A stretch of 29,360 nt of DNA from Streptomyces sp. NRRL WC-3742 (GTDB lineage Bacteria > Actinomycetota > Actinomycetes > Streptomycetales > Streptomycetaceae): the NCBI RefSeq assembly GCF_000720635.1, contig NZ_JOCF01000087.1, positions 1 to 29,360 of the forward strand, read 5' to 3'. Below the pieces are notes generated by a model. The model made no database searches. It was not told where the DNA came from and saw only the letters and a program-made list of their open reading frames with translations. Shown here piece by piece: positions 14,794 through 22,404 of this stretch; the first letter of the stretch is position 1, and each line of letters opens with the position of its first letter. The position numbers and the translations under genes were made by a program.

Positions 14794-14828
14794 CGGATCA
14801 GCCAAGGAATCATCAGTAACGCCCAACT

Positions 14829-14866
14829 GGCCGAGGCCGTCCCGGAGTTCCGGGGCGGCCTCGGTC
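14829..14866 (+). terminator. Strong terminator after the protease
   Basis: A 17-bp stem (14829-14845 with 14850-14866, two G-U pairs) closes a 4-nt AGTT loop, 35 bp after the stop. The run GCGTTTCGTC follows. Its stability and position fit intrinsic termination. Confidence 0.8.
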
Positions 14867-14935
14867 GCGTTTCGTCAGGGGAAAGGTGGGCAGGGACCGG
14901 GGTGCAGGACATGTCGGCCCACATGGGGAGCGGTT

Positions 14936-15904
14936 TTGTACGAGGAGATCAAGCACAGCGAGGTCGAGGTCAACGGGGTGCGGCTGCACATCGCGGAGCA
15001 GGGCGAGGGGCCGCTGGTCCTGCTGCTGCACGGCTTCCCCGAGAGCTGGTACTCCTGGCGCCACCAGTTCGCGCCGCTCGCCGAGGCGGGCTACCGGGTC
15101 GTCGCGCCCGACCAGCGCGGGTACGCCCGCAGCGAGCAGCCCGAGCAGATCGACGCCTACACCCTGCTGCACCTGCTGGGCGACGTGGCCGGGCTGATCA
15201 ACGCGCTCGGCGCCGAGCAGGCCGTCGTCATCGGCCACGACTGGGGCGCGCCCGTCGCGTGGTCCGCCGCCGCGCTGCGGCCCGACCTGGTGCGCGGTGT
15301 CGCGGGCCTGAGCGTGCCGCCGCTGCCCGCCGGGCCGTCCCCGCTGGCGGCGGCGCGGGAGAACTTCGGCGAGGGCTTCTACCAGATCTACTTCCAGGAG
15401 CCGGGCAAGGCCGACGCGGAGCTCGCGGCCGACGTCAGGGCCAGCCTGCGGCGCGTCCTGTGCGGCGTCCAGCCGGACGGGAAGCCCCGGCCGTGGGTGG
15501 TGCCCGAGGGCAAGGCGCTGCTGGACACCCTCCCCGAGCCGGAGCACCTGCCCGACTGGCTCACCGAGGCCGACCTCGACGCCATGGCCGCCGACTACGG
15601 CCTGCACGGCGAGCGGGCGTTCACCGGCGGGCTCAACTGGTACCGCAACATCGACCGCAACAACGAGCTGATGCAGGCGTTCAAGGGCCTGCGCATCGAG
15701 GCGCCGGCCCTGTACGTGGTGGGCGAGCAGGACCTGGTGAACGCGATGGTCCCGGCGCCGGTGCTGTCCTACCTGCTGGGCGAGGTCACGCCGAACCTGT
15801 ACCGCCACGTCCGGCTGCCGGACACCGGGCACTGGACGCAGCAGGAGCGGCCGGCCGAGGTGACGGAGGCGCTGCTCGACTTCCTCAAGCACCTGGACGG
15901 GTAG
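14936..15904 (+). CDS. Epoxide hydrolase (alpha/beta-hydrolase fold)
   Basis: It opens epoxides to diols through an Asp-ester intermediate. The 322 residues carry the oxyanion motif HGFPESWYSW (32-41), the nucleophile Asp102 in GHDWGAPVAW, the acid Asp266 in GEQDLV, and His299 in DTGHWTQQE. Lid tyrosines that hold the epoxide oxygen are likely Tyr residues in GFYQIYFQE and NWYRNIDRN. There is no signal peptide. The start is TTG at 14936, five bases after GGGGAG; no ATG or GTG is in frame nearby. It follows the protease terminator by 69 bp with no clear promoter. The stop codon lies inside a 16-bp tandem repeat. Confidence 0.92.
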   Translation: MYEEIKHSEVEVNGVRLHIAEQGEGPLVLLLHGFPESWYSWRHQFAPLAEAGYRVVAPDQRGYARSEQPEQIDAYTLLHLLGDVAGLINALGAEQAVVIGHDWGAPVAWSAAALRPDLVRGVAGLSVPPLPAGPSPLAAARENFGEGFYQIYFQEPGKADAELAADVRASLRRVLCGVQPDGKPRPWVVPEGKALLDTLPEPEHLPDWLTEADLDAMAADYGLHGERAFTGGLNWYRNIDRNNELMQAFKGLRIEAPALYVVGEQDLVNAMVPAPVLSYLLGEVTPNLYRHVRLPDTGHWTQQERPAEVTEALLDFLKHLDG

Positions 15905-15951
15905 GCACCTGGACGGGTAGGCGCGTTGACGGGTAGGCGCGTTGACGGGTG
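15888..15951. repeat. Four-unit 16-bp tandem repeat across the epoxide hydrolase stop
   Basis: Four contiguous units of 16 bp run from 15888 to 15951: two of the CACCTGGACGGGTA type, then two of the CGCGTTGACGGGTA type. The first unit encodes the C-terminal HLDG and the stop; later units add further in-phase-shifted TAGs. Pairwise similarity suggests two rounds of duplication. Confidence 0.88.
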
Positions 15952-15984
15952 GCGGCCTCCTCCTTCGCGGAGGAGGCCGCCACC
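15948..15984. terminator. Bidirectional terminator between convergent genes
   Basis: A perfect 16-bp stem (15948-15963 with 15969-15984) closes a 5-nt TTCGC loop. It separates the epoxide hydrolase from the SnoaL-like gene on the other strand, whose stop is 8 bp away, so it should serve both. Confidence 0.85.
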
Positions 15985-15991
15985 GGCCCGG

Positions 15992-16420
15992 CTACTCCTG
16001 GGTGAAGCGCAGGCCGCTGCGCAGAACGGCGGACTCCAGCGGGTTGCCGTAGTCGCGGGAGGAGACGATCAGGCCGTCGACGATCCGCATGACGCAGATG
16101 TAGCGGAGGCTGAACTCCTCCTCGCTCGCGGTCATCCGGCCGTGGACGCGGAACTCGGCGATCACGACCTCCGGGTCCACCGTCTCGTGGATGCTCACAC
16201 CGTCGACGGAGTGGAAGGTCCACAGCCCGGCGGTGACCTTCATCTGCTCGCGCATGACCTCCCGGCCGGCGCTCTCCTGCGGGATGCCGTCCGGGGCGAA
16301 GGGGATGCTCACCACGGCGTCCGGGGCGTAGCAGTCGGCGAGGGCCTCGCGGGGGCCCTCGACCGTGATGCGCAGGAACTCCTCGACGGTCTCGCGGGGT
16401 GTGCGGGTGGCAACGGACAT
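15992..16420 (-). CDS. SnoaL/NTF2-like protein
   Basis: The 142 residues fit the cone-shaped NTF2-like fold: helix TVEEFLRITVEG, then CYAPDAVVSIPFAPDGIPQESAGREVM, and four curved strands ending RYICVMRIVDGLIVSSRDYGNPL. Members include polyketide cyclases, limonene-epoxide hydrolases and many binding proteins. The Asp-Arg-Asp set of limonene-epoxide hydrolase is not obvious, so the activity is open. ATG at 16420 follows GGGAGAG. It is divergent to a TetR gene across duplicated operator-like repeats and is probably that regulator's target. It could act on the ligand the regulator senses. Confidence 0.85.
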   Translation of the reverse strand: MSVATRTPRETVEEFLRITVEGPREALADCYAPDAVVSIPFAPDGIPQESAGREVMREQMKVTAGLWTFHSVDGVSIHETVDPEVVIAEFRVHGRMTASEEEFSLRYICVMRIVDGLIVSSRDYGNPLESAVLRSGLRFTQE

Positions 16421-16451
16421 GGTGCTCTCCCTCGGTCGGCAGGTGGGGCCG

Positions 16452-16507
16452 TAGTATCGGAACGGTGGCCCCGTTTCGACGATACGGAACGAGCGCCCCG
16501 TTTGTCG
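16452..16507. promoter_or_regulatory. Duplicated operator between TetR and SnoaL-like genes
   Basis: CGGAACG-nnn-GCCCCGTTT occurs at 16458-16475 and again near-identically at 16485-16502, a 27-bp period. Each copy is a rough dyad (GAACG against CGTTT). TAGTAT at 16452-16457 is a fair -10 box for the tetR gene and TATCGT (minus strand, 16484-16479) for the SnoaL-like gene, so bound TetR would block both directions. Confidence 0.7.
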
Positions 16508-16535
16508 ACCCGTCAGCCCGCTTGCGAGGAGACCC

Positions 16536-17114
16536 ATGTCCACGACCCCGACCCCCGAGGACAGCCGCCCGCTGCGGGCCGACGCCCGCCGCAACCGGGC
16601 CAAGGTGCTGGCGGCGGCCCGCGAGGCGTTCACCGCCGAGGGGCTGGCCGTACCGCTGGACGAGATCGCCCGCCGGGCGGGGGTCGGCGCTGGCACGGTC
16701 TACCGGCACTTCCCCACCAAGGAGGCGCTGTTCGAGGCCGTCGTCTCGGACACCCTGGAGAACCAGACCGCGCGCGGCCGGGCCGTACTGGCCGAGGGCG
16801 ACCCGGGCGCGGGGCTGTTCACCTTCCTCGAGGAACTGGTCGCCGGGGCGATGGTCAAGATGGACCTCGCCGACGCGCTGATCGGCGCGGGCGTCCAACT
16901 GCAGCCGGGCACCTCGGCCGTGGCGGCACAACTGCGGGAGGTGCTCGTCGAGTTGCTCGCCCGGGCACAGGCCGCCGGGGCCGTGCGCACCGACGTGGAC
17001 GGGGCCGACCTGCACGCGCTGATCGCCGGCGCGGTCGCGGCCGAACGCCGCCGCCCGGCGGACGCGCGGGACGGGCGGCTGGTGCGGGTGCTGTGCGACG
17101 GGCTACGGGCGTGA
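16536..17114 (+). CDS. TetR-family regulator
   Basis: The 192-residue protein has the TetR helix-turn-helix at about 17-65 (RRNRAKVLAAAREAF, then VPLDEIARRAGVGAGTVYRHFPTKEALFEAV), followed by a nine-helix-type ligand domain. The GTVYRHFPTKEALFEAV signature is canonical. ATG at 16536 follows GCGAGGAG. It is divergent to the SnoaL-like gene and the gap holds two matching operator-like repeats, so it probably represses that gene and itself. The ligand is unknown. The gene converges on the HExxH gene with a 15-bp gap. Confidence 0.92.
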   Translation: MSTTPTPEDSRPLRADARRNRAKVLAAAREAFTAEGLAVPLDEIARRAGVGAGTVYRHFPTKEALFEAVVSDTLENQTARGRAVLAEGDPGAGLFTFLEELVAGAMVKMDLADALIGAGVQLQPGTSAVAAQLREVLVELLARAQAAGAVRTDVDGADLHALIAGAVAAERRRPADARDGRLVRVLCDGLRA

Positions 17115-17129
17115 TCCGAAAGACACGGC

Positions 17130-18044
17130 CTAACCCTGTCGTGGTTCGGCGAAGAGGCTGTTGAAGTACATCCGGCCGATGCGGTCCCTGATCTTCGCGC
17201 GCCGCTGCGCCTTGTTGAGTCCCCTGCCCTCGATCTCGCTGTAGTCGTCCTTGGCCAGTTCCTGCTCGATCGCTTCGACCAGGCGCCGTTGCGAGCCGCC
17301 CTCGTCATGCGTTTCGAGGTAGGCGACCATGGCGTCCCAGGGCCGGTTCAGCCCCGTGACCCCGGCGGCCGTGGCCCGCTCCCTGACCACGGTGACGATC
17401 GAGTTGTCGGCGCTGGTGTACTCGGTGCGCATGCTCCCGGTCCGGGGGTTCTCGTTCACGAGCATGTTGTGGTACTCGACCAGGGCCCGGCGGCCCTCGG
17501 ACATGTCCACGCTGAACCCCTGCTCGTGCTGGAGCAGATGGCCCATCTCGTGCTGGATGGTCTGCAGGGCGGTGTACCCGCCCTCGGGCCTGCTGTTGAC
17601 CAGGATGATCCGGTACTCCGACAGGTAGCCGCCGCCACCTGCCAGGGCCACGGCGTCGGCCGCCATGTCATCGGCCCGACCGCCGTTGAGGGCGTGGACG
17701 CTCAGGTTCAGCTCCGCATCGGTCAGGTTGAGGCAGTGCCCGGCCGGATACGCGCGGAACGGCGTCCCGGCCGTGACGTCGTCCGGCACCTCGACGATCT
17801 TCACCGGGCCGGTGATGCCCTGGGCCTCCTGCTCGCTCTGGATCACCGCCGGGTCGATGACGCGCTGAACGGCGAGGCCCGCACCGGCCGCCGGGCGGCG
17901 GCGTTCGCGCTCCAGCATCTCGACGGCGGCGGCGTTGCCCACCGTCCGCTGCAGGGCCAGCCCGGGTGGCAGGGCCGCCGCCCGCGTACGGGGGGAGCGG
18001 CGCGTCTCGTGGTCGCTCTGTCGGGCCGGCTCCTGGGCGTGCAT
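17130..18044 (-). CDS. HExxH metalloprotease-like protein with LQRTVGN leader; possible contractile-injection cargo
   Basis: The 304 residues have no signal peptide. The N-terminus (about 25-62) carries LALQRTVGNAAAVEML and AVQRV, the leader type found in DUF4157-like proteins that accompany extracellular contractile injection systems. The middle domain has His165-Glu-Met-Gly-His169 in QTIQHEMGHLLQHE, a zinc site. Glu190 lies 21 residues after His169, close to the gluzincin spacing, so it may be the third ligand; His173 and His192 are alternatives. The C-terminal part is helical and charged. ATG at 18044 is chosen for GGAGG 6 nt upstream. No sheath, tube or baseplate gene is in the window, so the link to injection is by motif only. 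Confidence 0.78.
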   Translation of the reverse strand: MHAQEPARQSDHETRRSPRTRAAALPPGLALQRTVGNAAAVEMLERERRRPAAGAGLAVQRVIDPAVIQSEQEAQGITGPVKIVEVPDDVTAGTPFRAYPAGHCLNLTDAELNLSVHALNGGRADDMAADAVALAGGGGYLSEYRIILVNSRPEGGYTALQTIQHEMGHLLQHEQGFSVDMSEGRRALVEYHNMLVNENPRTGSMRTEYTSADNSIVTVVRERATAAGVTGLNRPWDAMVAYLETHDEGGSQRRLVEAIEQELAKDDYSEIEGRGLNKAQRRAKIRDRIGRMYFNSLFAEPRQG

Positions 18045-18171
18045 GTGCGTCCTCCGGTGATACGACACGGATGACACGCAGTCTCGTGCACGGCCCGCAC
18101 CCCGGCCCAGGCCCGGACGGACAGGGGCGGGGCAGGAAACACCGCCCGAACGGGCAACGGTGGAACGGGCG

Positions 18172-19647
18172 TCAGACCGGCAGGAGGCGGCTGATCAGGT
18201 CGGCGAGGCGGCGGGCGTTGCGGCAGGAGTGCATCTCGACGACCTCCGCGTAGGCGAGCGCGGCCGAGTCTCCGGTGGGCCACAGTGCGGGCTGCTCGGG
18301 GTTGAGCCACAGGACGCGGCGGGCGCGGGCGTGGATCAGCCGCAGCGCCGCGAGATTGGGGTCGCGGTGGTTGGTGCGGGCGTCGCCGAGCAGCAGCACC
18401 GTGGTGCGCGGGCCGACGGCGTCCAGGTGGCGGTCGGCGAAGTCGCCGAGGGCGGCGCCGTAGTCGCTGTTGCCGTGGTGGCCCATGACCTCGGCGCCGG
18501 TGAGGATGCGGGCGGCCAGGCCCTGTCCCGGCAAGGTCGCCGGGACAGGGCCTAGGCGAGCAGGGTCCCCGTCGGTGCTGTGCAACAGGTCGGTGACCTC
18601 GGCGGTGCGGTTGACGAACGCGAACACCCGGACCCTGCTGAACTGTTCGCTCATCGCGTGCACCAGCAGCATGGTGAAGTCCGCGAACCCGGCCACCGAG
18701 CCGGAGACGTCGCACAGCAGCACCAGTTCGGGCCGGGCCGGGCGGCGCAGCCGGTACGCCGGGCGCAGCGGCACCCCGCCGGTGGTGAGCGAGCGGCGCA
18801 GGGTGCGGCGAAGGTCTATCTGCCCACGGGCGGCGCGGCGGCGCCGGGCGGCCAGGCGGGTGGCGAGCTTGCGGGCCAACGGGTGGACGGTGCGCCGCAG
18901 TTCGGCGAGCTGGTCGCGGCCGGCGGCGAGGAAGTCGATGCGGTCGGCGGTGGGGGCGACGGCGCGTTCGGCGATCCGCTCGGTGCCGCGCAGTTCGGCG
19001 ACGCGGCGGCGGGCCTCCCCGGCCACGAGGCCCCGGAAGCCCTGGATGCGGCGGCGGATCTCGTCGGCGAGCACCCGGTCGGCGGGGTCGGCGGGGTCGG
19101 CGCCTCCCGGGCGCAGCGCGGCGAGGATGCGGGCGAGCAGGGTCTCGGGGGCGAGCCGGCCGAGCGCCTGGTGGGCGGACCAGCCGTCCGTACCGGGGCT
19201 GGAGCCGTCGCCGTAGCGGCCGAGGGCCTCGATCACCTCCCCGGCGAGGCGGCCCTGGGCGGCGCGGTCGTCGGCGGCGAGGGCGGCGGCGAGGCGCTCG
19301 CGCAGGTCGTCGCGCAGCGGGTCGGGGCGGCCGAAGCGCGGCGGCTGCGGGTCGTCGGGCAGCGGCGGCGGGTCGGCGCGTACGGCTTCGGGGGTGCCGA
19401 CGCCGAGGGGGAAGAACAGGTCGAAGGTGGCGTCGAAGACGGCCCGCTGGCCCTCGGAGCGCAGCACGGCGGCGGCCAGCCCGGCCCGTACCTGCTCGCG
19501 GTCGTCGAGGCCGAGGACGGCGAGGACGGCGGCCGCGTCCACGGTCTCGGAGGGGCCGATCCGCAGGCCGTGGCCGCGCAGCGCCCGGACGAGCCCGGTC
19601 AGGCGCGAGGCCGGGTCGGCGGGGCCGGGGGTAGCGGTCGTGGTCAT
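18172..19647 (-). CDS. VWA-domain protein (CoxE-like), partner of MoxR ATPase
   Basis: The 491 residues have a mostly helical, Arg-rich N-terminal part and a C-terminal von Willebrand A domain (about 305-480). The metal-ion-dependent adhesion site is visible: Asp313-x-Ser315-x-Ser317 in LLCDVSGSVAG, a Thr/Ser region in GHHGNSDYG, and the acidic loop LLLGDARTNHRDP. Such proteins work with MoxR-type AAA+ ATPases in metal insertion or maturation of partner enzymes. ATG at 19647 overlaps the moxR stop by four bases (ATGA), so the pair is translationally coupled. The client protein is not evident here. A perfect 15-bp inverted repeat lies inside the coding sequence at 18518-18553. Confidence 0.9.
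   Translation of the reverse strand: MTTTATPGPADPASRLTGLVRALRGHGLRIGPSETVDAAAVLAVLGLDDREQVRAGLAAAVLRSEGQRAVFDATFDLFFPLGVGTPEAVRADPPPLPDDPQPPRFGRPDPLRDDLRERLAAALAADDRAAQGRLAGEVIEALGRYGDGSSPGTDGWSAHQALGRLAPETLLARILAALRPGGADPADPADRVLADEIRRRIQGFRGLVAGEARRRVAELRGTERIAERAVAPTADRIDFLAAGRDQLAELRRTVHPLARKLATRLAARRRRAARGQIDLRRTLRRSLTTGGVPLRPAYRLRRPARPELVLLCDVSGSVAGFADFTMLLVHAMSEQFSRVRVFAFVNRTAEVTDLLHSTDGDPARLGPVPATLPGQGLAARILTGAEVMGHHGNSDYGAALGDFADRHLDAVGPRTTVLLLGDARTNHRDPNLAALRLIHARARRVLWLNPEQPALWPTGDSAALAYAEVVEMHSCRNARRLADLISRLLPV
18518..18553. repeat. Perfect inverted repeat inside the VWA gene
   Basis: AGGCCCTGTCCCGGC (18518-18532) is repeated exactly inverted at 18539-18553 around a 6-nt AAGGTC centre. 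It encodes part of the VWA domain (around LGPVPATLPGQGLAA). A 15-bp perfect stem in coding DNA is unusual and could affect translation or RNA stability. Confidence 0.8.
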
Positions 19648-20522
19648 GCGAGGGTGAGCTTCTGGGACGCCTTGCGCACGTCCTCCTGGTGCTTGAGGAT
19701 CACACCGAGGGTGTCGCGCACCACCGCGTCGTCCAGGGTGTCGGCGCCGAGGGCGAGCAGGGTGCGGGCCCAGTCGATGGTCTCGGCGACGGACGGCGCC
19801 TTGCGCAGTTCCATCGCCCGCAGCGCGCCGACGATCCGTACCAGGGAGTCGGCGAGGGCCCCGTCCAGTCCGGGCACCTTGAGGCGGACGATCCTGCGCT
19901 CCAACTCGGCCTCCGGGTAGTCGAGGTGGAGGAAGAGGCAGCGGCGGCGCAGCGCCTCGGAGAGTTCCCGGGTGGCGTTGGAGGTGAGCAGCACGAAGGG
20001 GCGCCGGCTCGCGGTGATGGTGCCGAGCTCGGGCACGGTGACCTGGAAGTCGCTGAGCACCTCGAGGAGCAGGGCCTCGACCTCGACGTCGGCCTTGTCC
20101 ATCTCGTCGATGAGCAGGACGGTGGGCTCCTCGCCTCGGATGGCGGTGAGCAGCGGGCGGGGGAGGAGGAACTCCTCGCCGAAGATGTCGGTGCGCGCGG
20201 CGTCCCAGCTCTCGTCGCGGCCGGCGGTGATGCGCAGCAGCTGCTTGGCGTGGTTCCACTCGTAGAGGGCGCGGGCCTCGTCGATGCCCTCGTAGCACTG
20301 GAGGCGGACGAGCCGGGCGCGGCCGATCGCGGCGAGGGCCTTGGCGAGTTCGGTCTTGCCGACGCCGGCGGGGCCCTCGACGAGGAGAGGCTTGCCGAGG
20401 CGGTCGGCGAGGTAGACGGTGGTGGCCACGGCGGTGGAGGCCAGGTAGCCGGTGGCGGCCAGCCGTTCGGCGGCGTCCGTCACCGAGGTGAAGAAGCCCG
20501 TGCCCTCGCCGGTGTCGCTCAT
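19644..20522 (-). CDS. MoxR-family AAA+ ATPase
   Basis: This 292-residue ATPase remodels or activates partner proteins together with a VWA protein. Motifs in order: Walker A GPAGVGKTE (50-58), Walker B VLLIDEMDKAD (135-145), sensor 1 LLTSNATRELSEALRRR, which is also the arginine-finger region, and the C-terminal lid. The order and length fit the MoxR family. ATG at 20522 is the first in-frame start and has only a weak GGGG ribosome site. It is followed by the CoxE-like VWA gene with a 4-bp overlap, so the two form an operon; the unrelated HExxH gene lies downstream. Confidence 0.93.
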   Translation of the reverse strand: MSDTGEGTGFFTSVTDAAERLAATGYLASTAVATTVYLADRLGKPLLVEGPAGVGKTELAKALAAIGRARLVRLQCYEGIDEARALYEWNHAKQLLRITAGRDESWDAARTDIFGEEFLLPRPLLTAIRGEEPTVLLIDEMDKADVEVEALLLEVLSDFQVTVPELGTITASRRPFVLLTSNATRELSEALRRRCLFLHLDYPEAELERRIVRLKVPGLDGALADSLVRIVGALRAMELRKAPSVAETIDWARTLLALGADTLDDAVVRDTLGVILKHQEDVRKASQKLTLA

Positions 20523-20613
20523 GGTGGTGCCCCGCTCCGCTGGGATGTGTCCTGGGATGTGTCCGTCGGGGCGCCACCCTACCGGCCGGTCACATTCCTG
20601 TCGCGGGGGTCGG

Positions 20614-20647
20614 CGGCGTACGACGACCGCGGGGCCGCCGTACGCCG
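20614..20647. repeat. Inverted repeat upstream of the MoxR operon
   Basis: CGGCGTACG (20614-20622) pairs with CGTACGCCG (20639-20647) across 16 nt in the gap between the secreted-protein gene and moxR. It could be an operator of the moxR promoter or a second part of the terminator at 20658-20677. Confidence 0.5.
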
Positions 20648-20657
20648 TTGGTGCTCT

Positions 20658-20677
20658 ACCGGCCTTGCGGGGCCGGT
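20658..20677 (-). terminator. Terminator of the secreted-protein gene
   Basis: ACCGGCC (20658-20664) and GGCCGGT (20671-20677) form a perfect 7-bp stem with a 6-nt loop directly at the stop codon of the secreted protein, read on the minus strand. No U tract follows. Confidence 0.5.
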
Positions 20678-21348
20678 CAGTTGACGTACAGGAGCGGGCT
20701 TCCGGCGACCGAGCTGTCGGAGACCGGGCCGTAGGTGGCGCTGAAGTAGCCGGTGGAGAAGCACAGGCCCGGGCCGGAGACCAGGGTGAACGGCTGGGCC
20801 GAGAAGCCGATGGAGTTGGCGCCGTTGTCGGTGGTGCCCGCGATGCCGGTGGTGTTGGAGTACTTGCAGGTGACGCTGCCCAGGATGGTGCCGAGGACGA
20901 CGGTGGTGCCCATGGAGCCCGCCGCGCCGGGGGTGAGCGCGACCGGGTAGCCGGGGTCGTCGCTGACGGTGTTGGTGAACGGCAGGTTGGTGACGGTGAC
21001 GCTGCGCACGCTCGTGACGCCGAAGACGTTGGAGGTGCAGGAGCCGAAGGTCTGGGTGTTGAGCTGCTCGACGGCCGCGCCGGGGGCGGCCGGGTTGGCC
21101 GTCACGGTGGCGGAGAAGGAGGAGGCGGCGCACTTGATGCCGCTCGTCCCGGTGTCGCTGTTGTAGAAGGTCGCGTAGGTGCCGGAGACGAGGTTGGCGG
21201 TCAGGACGTCTCCGACGGAGACGTTCGGGCCGCCGAGGCTGCCGGTGGTGAGGACGGCGGCGGCGTCGGCCTGGGCGGGGGCGACGGCCGCGCCGGTGAG
21301 GGCGATGGCGGCGAGGGTGGCGGTGGCGAGAGTGCGGCGGATGCGCAT
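20677..21348 (-). CDS. Secreted four-cysteine protein (Streptomyces 'Tat pathway signal sequence domain protein' type)
   Basis: The 223 residues start with a signal peptide (MRIRRTLATATLAAIALTGA, cleavage near AQA/DA). The RIRRT start has two Arg but not a full twin-arginine motif. The mature part is a Ser/Thr/Val-rich beta protein with four cysteines in short conserved settings (IKCAASSF, GSCTSNV, VTCKYS, GLCFSTGYFSA), likely two disulfides, and ends LLYVN. I recognise it as a family widespread in Streptomyces with no assigned activity. ATG at 21348 follows GGAGAGAGG. It is divergent to the TetR gene that precedes the DUF6230-DUF6114 pair, families that often keep company. Confidence 0.85.
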   Translation of the reverse strand: MRIRRTLATATLAAIALTGAAVAPAQADAAAVLTTGSLGGPNVSVGDVLTANLVSGTYATFYNSDTGTSGIKCAASSFSATVTANPAAPGAAVEQLNTQTFGSCTSNVFGVTSVRSVTVTNLPFTNTVSDDPGYPVALTPGAAGSMGTTVVLGTILGSVTCKYSNTTGIAGTTDNGANSIGFSAQPFTLVSGPGLCFSTGYFSATYGPVSDSSVAGSPLLYVN

Positions 21349-21591
21349 GAGGGTGCCTCTCTCCGTCCCGGGGGACGGGTGGGGGAATCCCCGCCGGCGG
21401 GTGTGGTGGTGTGCACGACGGGGGAGGTGCGGTGGCATGGCACACCGGGAGCTGCACGGGGTGGCGCTCGGGCGTGAGCCGAAGGAGGCGCCCGGCACGG
21501 CGGGCCCGGCGCCACGGGCCCGAACGTGCTCTGTACCCCTGGGGTCCTCCGGCCGGGCTGCTCGCCCGCCGGTTGGAAACCTGCCAGTGTT

Positions 21592-21607
21592 GTAAACCCG
21601 GCGTTAC
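21592..21607. promoter_or_regulatory. Operator-like dyad upstream of TetR
   Basis: GTAAACCCGGCGTTAC is a partial palindrome (GTAA...TTAC around CCGG), centred 40 bp before the tetR start. It is placed to serve as the regulator's own operator. Symmetry is incomplete, so it is only a candidate. Confidence 0.4.
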
Positions 21608-21639
21608 GTCAAAGTCAAGACAGGACACAGGAGTTGGTG

Positions 21640-22401
21640 ATGGACGACGAAACCCTCCGCAGAGCCGACGTGATCCTGCTCCCGGGCGCCCGGACCGGCC
21701 GCGACCCGGCCCGCTCGATCAAGCCCGGCCCCCGCCGCCAGCCCGCCGGAGTCGTCGCCGCGACCCAGCGCGAACGCCTGCTGGACGGTCTGGTGCGCAC
21801 CGTCGCGGACCGCGGCTACCAGCACGCGACGGTGAGCGACATCTGCCGCGCGGCGGGTGTGACCAGGCCCGTCTTCTACGAGCAGTTCAGCGGCAAGGAG
21901 GACGCCTTCCTCGCCGCGCACCGCTTCGGCACGGGTGTGGTGATCCGCCGGATGGCGGCGGCCTTCGCGGCCGAATCCGACTGGTGCGCCGGCATCCGGC
22001 AGGCGCTCGGGGCGATGCTCCAACTCCTCGCGGGGACGCCCGCGTTCGCCGCGATGGCGGTGATCGAGATCGAGGCCGTCGGCCCGGCCGGTCGTCAGGA
22101 GCGCGAGCAACTCCTCACCCGATTCCGGGCGTTCTTCGCCGAGGTGCCCCAACTTCCGGGCGGTGTCGCGGTGCAGGAGGTGGTGGACGCCGTGGTGGGC
22201 GGCGTCTACAGCGCGCTGTACCGGTGGATATCCTCCGGCCGCACCGATCAACTCCCCGACCTGCTCCCGGTGTTGAGCCTCTTCTGCCTGGCGCCGTTCC
22301 TGGGCCCGGAGCAGGCGGCCGTTCGGCTCGGGTCGGCCCGGTCGACGACCGGTGAAGATCCTTCGTGCACCCGTATTGACCCGGCCGATACCCGGCAGTA
22401 G
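21640..22401 (+). CDS. TetR-family regulator of the DUF6230 cluster
   Basis: The 253 residues begin with a 40-residue basic, Pro-rich leader and then the TetR helix-turn-helix at about 43-95 (RERLLDGLVRTVADRGY, TVSDICRAAGVTRPVFYEQFSGKEDAFLAAH). The rest is a helical ligand domain. VFYEQFSGKEDAF is typical of TetR regulators that respond to lipids or hydrophobic ligands. ATG at 21640 has CAGGAG 8 nt upstream. A near-consensus promoter for the next genes overlaps its 3' end. By position it probably controls DUF6230-DUF6114 and/or the divergent secreted protein. Confidence 0.9.
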   Translation: MDDETLRRADVILLPGARTGRDPARSIKPGPRRQPAGVVAATQRERLLDGLVRTVADRGYQHATVSDICRAAGVTRPVFYEQFSGKEDAFLAAHRFGTGVVIRRMAAAFAAESDWCAGIRQALGAMLQLLAGTPAFAAMAVIEIEAVGPAGRQEREQLLTRFRAFFAEVPQLPGGVAVQEVVDAVVGGVYSALYRWISSGRTDQLPDLLPVLSLFCLAPFLGPEQAAVRLGSARSTTGEDPSCTRIDPADTRQ

Positions 22402-22404
22402 CTT
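22376..22404 (+). promoter_or_regulatory. Strong housekeeping-type promoter for DUF6230-DUF6114
   Basis: TTGACC (22376-22381) and TAGCTT (22399-22404) are spaced by exactly 17 bp, the best match to an HrdB-type promoter in the window. It overlaps the last codons of tetR, predicts a start near 22411 and a leader of about 130 nt before the DUF6230 ATG. The pair can therefore be expressed apart from tetR. Confidence 0.72.

Noticed and set aside
11020..14826. 1268-codon minus-strand open frame opposite the protease
   Set aside because: Composition is low-complexity Gly/Arg/Val as expected from high-GC antisense reading; the plus strand encodes a recognisable protease with signal peptide and catalytic motifs.
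7185..18555. 13-mer GGACAGGGCCTAG shared by 7185-7197 and 18543-18555
   Set aside because: At this base composition a few 13-mer matches are expected by chance in 29 kb, and the two contexts are unrelated.
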